DNA from: Clostridiaceae bacterium | GTDB lineage: Bacteria; Bacillota; Clostridia; Saccharofermentanales; DTU023 | Reading direction: 5' to 3' | DNA: 10,890 nt | Assembly (NCBI GenBank): GCA_012511735.1 | Contig: JAAZFK010000008.1 | Location: 1-10,890, forward strand | Part shown: piece after piece, positions 7,395 to 10,890 of the stretch | How the letters are laid out: every line of letters begins with the position of its first letter | How positions within the stretch are numbered: the stretch's first letter is position 1 | The notes under the pieces: generated by a model | Told to the model about the DNA's origin: nothing | The model's input: only the letters and a program-made list of their open reading frames with translations | Databases searched by the model: none | Made by a program: the position numbers and the translations under genes

Positions 7395-8390
7395 CTAAAA
7401 TTGACTGAAGAGGGACGGAAACCCGCCCGTATGCAAATAGCAGGCACTTGTCGCATGGACGATTGATTCCTGGAGGATGGCCTTCATCCCCGAAACACAT
7501 TTCCCGGTATAGATTTTTTCAAGAAAAATGCCTTCTGTCCGGGCCATCTCATGGATAGCTTCCAATGTTTCAGGCGTGTCAACTGCCCAGCCTCCTCCTC
7601 TGTATTGGTCATAAATGGTAATCAATTCTTCGATGGGGCGAGGCAGGGAGACTCCAGTGAGCGCTTCCATTTCCTGCACCTTCTCGACCAGGTTGCCCAT
7701 CAGGTAGTCTTTCTCATATTCAACTGACACAATGTGGAGGTGGAAGGGTTTGTCCAAAAGCCCGACGCCGTAAATCACGCCTGCTTCACACGTTCCCGTG
7801 CCACCGGGAAGGAAAAGATGGTCAAAGGATTTATCTTCCTTTTCCATTTGGTCAACCAGTTCAAGTACACAGTCCACATAACCCATGGAAGACAAAGGTT
7901 TGGAATTCCCCTCACCGTAAAGATAGGGCTTCTTGCCCTGACTTCGGATCGTTTCAACGATGTCGTGTGCTCTGTCTGCCCGGGTGAACTCATCAATATC
8001 GCCCAAAAATATGCGCTCCACGCCCATGAGCTCATCCAGGAGAGCGTTGCCCGTATAATGCGAAGGCGGGTCACTGTTATGGATGAGGAGGACCGGGAAA
8101 TTAAATTTCCTGCCAAGGATGGCAGACATGGTGCCGAAATTGGATTGTAAAGGGCAGGCAATGACAAACAAATCCGCCTGACTGGCCAGGGCGTCTGCGA
8201 AGATATACTCAAGGTGTCGGGTCTTATTGCCTCCCGGGTTGGCGGTCATGTCATCCCGCTTCATATAGAGCCGGCCGGCAAAACCAATCGATCGACTGTA
8301 GTTGTCGATGGCTTCAAGTGGAGTTGGGTAGTTTCCTACAGACAGTTTCCGAAACTCCGCAATGAGTTCTTGCACTTGCTTGGGTGTCAT
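7395..8390 (-). CDS. PLP-dependent enzyme of the D-cysteine desulfhydrase/ACC deaminase family
   Basis: This 331-residue fold-type II PLP enzyme is the first gene of the operon. K56 in GGNKTR is the expected Schiff-base lysine. S83 in QSN matches the catalytic serine of ACC deaminase (Ser78). LPGGTGTCEAG (194-204) is the likely phosphate loop, and HTGGFPSLF (320-328) is the usual C-terminus. Y294 in IYTGK matches the second active-site tyrosine of ACC deaminase, but the first (26 residues earlier) is W268 here. The residue after Y294 is Thr, as in desulfhydrases, not the Glu of ACC deaminase. The normal QSNH is QSNF. It is therefore probably an amino-acid lyase, deaminase or racemase-like enzyme acting on something other than ACC; cysteate lyase (CuyA) is a known homolog. 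The ATG at 8390 has GGGGGAG with 6-base spacing. Upstream in-frame ATGs (8408, 8420, 8423) lie in or beyond the promoter -10. Confidence 0.88.
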   Translation of the reverse strand: MTPKQVQELIAEFRKLSVGNYPTPLEAIDNYSRSIGFAGRLYMKRDDMTANPGGNKTRHLEYIFADALASQADLFVIACPLQSNFGTMSAILGRKFNFPVLLIHNSDPPSHYTGNALLDELMGVERIFLGDIDEFTRADRAHDIVETIRSQGKKPYLYGEGNSKPLSSMGYVDCVLELVDQMEKEDKSFDHLFLPGGTGTCEAGVIYGVGLLDKPFHLHIVSVEYEKDYLMGNLVEKVQEMEALTGVSLPRPIEELITIYDQYRGGGWAVDTPETLEAIHEMARTEGIFLEKIYTGKCVSGMKAILQESIVHATSACYLHTGGFPSLFSQF

Positions 8391-8396
8391 GGACGT

Positions 8397-8403
8397 CTCC
8401 CCC
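8397..8403 (-). promoter_or_regulatory. Ribosome binding site at the 5' end of the operon transcript
   Basis: GGGGGAG lies 6 bases before the ATG at 8390. With a predicted transcription start near 8403-8404, the site would occupy the extreme 5' end of the mRNA. It settles the start codon of the PLP enzyme. Confidence 0.7.
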
Positions 8404-8430
8404 TGCATAGTTATACACATCATTTGCAGG
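8402..8430. promoter_or_regulatory. Inverted repeat over the -10 region, candidate operator
   Basis: CCTGCA (8402-8407) and TGCAGG (8425-8430) are perfect reverse complements separated by 17 bases. They are centred on the base just upstream of the -10 element, so a bound dimer would block RNA polymerase. The inner arms match poorly. No regulator gene lies in the window to pair with it. Confidence 0.35.
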
Positions 8431-8439
8431 TGCTGTCAA
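8410..8439 (-). promoter_or_regulatory. Sigma-70/A-type promoter of the left operon
   Basis: A perfect -35 TTGACA (8439-8434) and a 5/6 -10 TATAAC (8415-8410) are separated by 18 bases. The predicted start is near 8403-8404, leaving a leader of about 14 bases before the PLP-enzyme ATG. This leaves no room for a riboswitch or attenuator, so control should act at the DNA level. No other good promoter was seen for this unit. Confidence 0.7.
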
Positions 8440-8449
8440 TTGGATAACT

Positions 8450-8514
8450 TGCACATAGCGTCCCTACGGCCTTGTTGCCTTATTTGGCGAAAGCAACATT
8501 TGTGCACTATGCGT
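8450..8514. repeat. Pair of near-identical 12-mers, possible regulator sites
   Basis: TGCACATAGCGT (8450-8461) and TGCACTATGCGT (8503-8514) match at 9 of 12 positions in direct orientation, 53 bases apart (about five helical turns). They lie upstream of the -35 of the left operon, where an activator could bind. The similarity could be chance. Confidence 0.25.
8473..8498. repeat. Short inverted repeat TGTTGC/GCAACA
   Basis: TGTTGC (8473-8478) and GCAACA (8493-8498) are perfect reverse complements around 14 bases. They lie between the two 12-mers. It is a possible operator half-site pair, with weak support. Confidence 0.25.
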
Positions 8515-8523
8515 ATAAATGCA

Positions 8524-8546
8524 AACTAAATGAATTATTTTTAGTT
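8524..8546. repeat. AT-rich inverted repeat AACTAAA/TTTAGTT
   Basis: AACTAAA (8524-8530) and TTTAGTT (8540-8546) form a perfect 7-base inverted repeat around 9 bases. The stem has only one G-C pair, so it is too weak to be a terminator and fits an operator or a plain AT-rich spacer better. Confidence 0.3.
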
Positions 8547-8745
8547 GCTTCTGCCTGCGGCAAACACGAAAAAAGAAATAGAACGCCTGGTAAAGTGCTT
8601 TGAACACGCCATGTCAATGGTTCCTGTCCCCGGATTTGTCGTTCCATCTTTTCCTGTCAGAATGAATCCAATCCTTCACCTTGATGCCACGATTGTGGGG
8701 TATTCTGAACCTTGTCTGAAAAACAAGAGTTGAGAGGCAAGATCA

Positions 8746-10317
8746 ATGAGCGAAGATAAGAAACTGATGACGCGTAAGAAACGCAAAAAATGGCCCTGGG
8801 TTCTATTGATCCTCCTCATCATCTTTGTCCTTTTGATCTTGGTCCTGCCAGGAAGACGCCAGTCGACCGGCTTCAACCTGCGCCAGGCGACGGTGGAGAA
8901 GGGGAGCCTGACCTTGACGGTGATCGGGACGGGACATCTGGGCTACCAGGAGTCTTCTTCCGTCGAGATCGTTTCCGGCCTCCTGGTCAATCGGGTTTAT
9001 CGGGAAAAAGGTGATCGCGTAGCGAAAGGGGAGCCGATGGCTTCCTTTGACCCGCTCTCCATTCAGCTGTCCATCGACGCCATTCTCCAGGAGATCGAAG
9101 CCCTGGATCTGGCACTCGGCCGATTATCAACAGCAGATCGCACGGAAGTAATCAGGGCCGGCCAGGAAGGCCGCGTCAAGGCCATTTATATTGAAAAAGG
9201 TGATCTGGCCGCCGAGGTGTACGAGCGCCAGGGTGCTGTCATCCTCCTGTCGCTGGATGGCCTGATGGCGGTGACCTTTGAGAGTCCTCTGGAACTGCTG
9301 CCAGGCGAAAAGATCCGGGTGCTTCTGCCGCAGGGCGGAAGCAGGGACGGAAGGATTGAGAGGCGGGAGGGGACAGCCTACACCGTGACCTTGACTGATA
9401 ACGGTCCGGAACCAGGCGAATTGGTCAAGCTTGAAAGCCCGGACGGCCAGGACTTGGGAGAAGGGGCGCTCCATATCCACCGCCCGCTTGCGGTCATCGC
9501 CCCGGAAGGGAAAGTCAAGGATCTGCATGTCACCCTCAACCAGAAGGTTGCTGTCGGCAAAGCGCTCTTCACACTGGAGGATCTGCCTGTCGGATCAGAC
9601 TATGACAAGTTGCTGGCCGACCGGGAAGATCTGAAAGAGAAGTTGGATGAACTTCTTCTCCTTCAAAAGACAGGGATCCTGCCGGCGCCCTTTGATCTTT
9701 TTGTTTTGGATACCGCCTTGATCGAAGGTGAAAAAGCGGTCGATCCGATCAATGCGGACCCGGCTTTCATCGCGTTCACCGTGGCGCCGTCTGATCTGCT
9801 TGCCCTCACCATCGAGGTCGATGAGTTGGATGTCCTGTCGGTCAAGGAGGGTCAGGAGGCAGATCTTCGTTTTGACGCCATCGACGGTCAAACCTTTGAA
9901 GGCGTCATCGACCGGGTCGCCAACCAGGCGATTGAGGCCGGAGGCATTGCCAAGTATCCCGCCCGGGTTCTGATCGCTTCCGATCAAAGGATGCGGACAG
10001 GGATGAGTGTAACCGCGGTCATTACCGTTGATGAGAAAAAAGATATTCTGCTCCTGCCTGTCGCGGCGCTCCAGGAAAGCGGTGGCAGAGTTTTCGTTTA
10101 TACGGAGCAGGATGAGAAAACGCTGGAACTTTCAGGTGAAGTCGAGGTGATCACAGGGCTTTCGGATGGAGAGAAGGTTGAGATCGTGCAGGGCCCGGAA
10201 GAAGGAAAAACAGTCTTCTACAAGGTCACCGCCAATGACAGCATGTTTCCCTTCAGCCCTCCCGCAGGGCATAGAAGCAGGGGAGACGAAGCTCCCGGGG
10301 AAGGGAATTCGCGATGA
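8746..10317 (+). CDS. HlyD/YknX-type membrane-fusion (adaptor) protein of an ABC exporter
   Basis: This 523-residue protein has a Lys/Arg-rich cytoplasmic N-terminus, one membrane anchor at about 17-35, and a large extracytoplasmic part. Lipoyl-like beta motifs with the G.V..(V/I)....G..V pattern appear at about 77-101, 139-170 and 253-279, one more than the usual split pair. A helical stretch at 284-309 could be a short coiled-coil hairpin arm. A beta-barrel-like region lies at 353-429, and a membrane-proximal domain at about 434-495 starts ILLLPVAAL. It is much longer than YknX-type adaptors (near 380 residues). The ATG has GAGAGG 8 bases upstream. Its stop overlaps the next ATG as ATGA, which pairs it with a MacB/YknY-type ATPase. 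It should link that exporter to the cell envelope. The exported substrate is unknown. Confidence 0.85.
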   Translation: MSEDKKLMTRKKRKKWPWVLLILLIIFVLLILVLPGRRQSTGFNLRQATVEKGSLTLTVIGTGHLGYQESSSVEIVSGLLVNRVYREKGDRVAKGEPMASFDPLSIQLSIDAILQEIEALDLALGRLSTADRTEVIRAGQEGRVKAIYIEKGDLAAEVYERQGAVILLSLDGLMAVTFESPLELLPGEKIRVLLPQGGSRDGRIERREGTAYTVTLTDNGPEPGELVKLESPDGQDLGEGALHIHRPLAVIAPEGKVKDLHVTLNQKVAVGKALFTLEDLPVGSDYDKLLADREDLKEKLDELLLLQKTGILPAPFDLFVLDTALIEGEKAVDPINADPAFIAFTVAPSDLLALTIEVDELDVLSVKEGQEADLRFDAIDGQTFEGVIDRVANQAIEAGGIAKYPARVLIASDQRMRTGMSVTAVITVDEKKDILLLPVAALQESGGRVFVYTEQDEKTLELSGEVEVITGLSDGEKVEIVQGPEEGKTVFYKVTANDSMFPFSPPAGHRSRGDEAPGEGNSR

Positions 10318-10890
10318 AAAAGCCCATGATTGAGCTCCGCCAGGTGTCGAAGATTTACCATGTCGGCGGTCAGGAGGTCCGGGCGCTCGATCAGGCTTCG
10401 CTGTCAATCGGCGAGGGAGAGTTTGTCAGTATTGTCGGTCCCTCAGGCAGCGGCAAGACCACCATGATGAACATCATCGGCTGTCTGGATGTCGCTGACA
10501 GCGGCGACTACATCCTGGATGGTTTGTCGATCGACCGTTATACCGACCGACAGCTGGCTGTCATCCGTAACCGCAAAATCGGTTTCGTCTTCCAGGGATT
10601 CAATCTGCTCACCCGTCTGACAGCCGAAGCCAACGTGGAACTGCCACTCATCTACCAGCGCAGGAGCATGAGTGAACGCAAAAAGATGGTTGCCGAGGCC
10701 TTGCATCTCGTCGGCCTGTACGACAGGCGGAAACACAAGCCCTAGGAGTTGTCCGGCGGTCAACAGCAGCGGGTGGCGATCGCCCGGGCGCTGGTCACCC
10801 GACCCTCACTTCTGCTGGCGGATGAGCCGACGGGCAACCTGGATTCCCGAACCGGAGCAGAAATCATTGAGCTCTTCCATCAGCTCCACC
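10314..10890 (+). pseudogene. MacB/LolD/YknY-type ABC exporter ATPase with in-frame TAG (partial at window edge)
   Basis: The frame begins MKKPMIELRQVSKIYHVG and carries Walker A GPSGSGKTT (42-50) and Q-loop FQGFNLL (93-99). Codon 144, at 10743-10745, is TAG. The same frame then continues without a shift through ELSGGQQQRVAIARAL (145-160), Walker B LLLADEPTGNLD (166-177) and on to the window edge. The stop falls two codons before the signature motif, so the truncated 143-residue product cannot hydrolyse ATP. The rest of the domain shows no decay, which points to a recent nonsense mutation, a base-call error, or readthrough. Relatives have a variable residue here (HKPxELSGGQ), so many single changes would restore sense. 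The start overlaps the adaptor gene by ATGA, with AAGGGA upstream. A permease gene would be expected beyond the right edge. Confidence 0.85.

Larger units (their letters stand above)
8391..8745. other. Divergent intergenic region
   Basis: This 355-base stretch separates the two units. Its left third holds the minus-strand promoter, candidate operator, a pair of near-identical 12-mers and two short inverted repeats. The stretch 8484-8550 is AT-rich. For the right-hand gene I found no convincing plus-strand promoter: TATAAA (8514-8519) and TATTCT (8701-8706) have no properly spaced -35. A frame of 62 codons from a TTG at 8545 has no ribosome site and no recognisable motif, so it is not called. 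GGTTCCTGTCCCC at 8619-8631 looks like one half of a dispersed palindrome known from Firmicutes genomes. Confidence 0.6.

Noticed and set aside
8391..8423. Longer starts for the PLP enzyme (8408, 8420, 8423)
   Set aside because: They lie within or upstream of the predicted -10 and transcription start and lack a ribosome site.
8700..8730. TATTCT and CTTGT/ACAAG hairpin as the promoter or terminator for the adaptor gene
   Set aside because: There is no -35 at acceptable spacing (TTGATG is 14 bases away), and the 5-base stem is too weak to call.
8545..8733. Small plus-strand open frame (62 codons) in the intergenic region
   Set aside because: It has a TTG start without a ribosome site, no family signal, and overlaps the REP-like segment. 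The following adaptor gene has its own ribosome site.

Overview
The window holds two divergent transcription units separated by a 355-base intergenic region (8391-8745). GC is moderate (about half, by eye). Shine-Dalgarno sites are strong and purine-rich (AGGAGG, AGGAGGAGG, GGGGGAG), and neighbouring genes often overlap by ATGA. The ABC and adaptor proteins are of a Gram-positive type. These traits suggest an anaerobic Firmicutes/Clostridia-like bacterium, but there is no marker gene for a firm placement.

Left unit, minus strand, 8390 down to 1. It is one compact operon in this order: a PLP enzyme of the D-cysteine desulfhydrase/ACC deaminase family, a peptide-type solute-binding lipoprotein, two DppB/DppC-type permeases, two DppD/DppF-type ATPases, two tandem paralogous DUF4438-like proteins of unknown function, and the first 12 codons of another gene that runs off the left edge (start MNKELVQKFARL, possibly an M29-type aminopeptidase). 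A sigma-70/A promoter (TTGACA, 18 bases, TATAAC) sits just upstream of the PLP enzyme and gives a leader of only about 14 bases. An inverted repeat covers its -10. Two stem-loops without U-tracts flank the binding-protein gene and may set its transcript level. The parts read as one uptake-and-catabolism pathway: import of a peptide-like or amino-acid-like compound, then processing by the PLP enzyme, the DUF4438 pair and perhaps a peptidase. The substrate is unknown. The PLP enzyme has atypical active-site residues and the binding protein lacks the usual pocket motif, so an ordinary dipeptide is not assured.

Right unit, plus strand, 8746 to the right edge. It encodes a long HlyD/YknX-type membrane-fusion adaptor followed, with ATGA overlap, by the ATPase of a MacB/YknY-type ABC exporter. 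The ATPase frame is interrupted by an in-frame TAG one codon before LSGGQ, while the rest of the domain continues intact to the window end. This looks like a recent nonsense mutation or a sequence error. General recoding of TAG is unlikely because two genes of the left unit end in TAG.

The best leads are the tandem DUF4438 pair in a transporter/PLP-enzyme operon, the non-canonical PLP active site, and the amber codon in the exporter ATPase.
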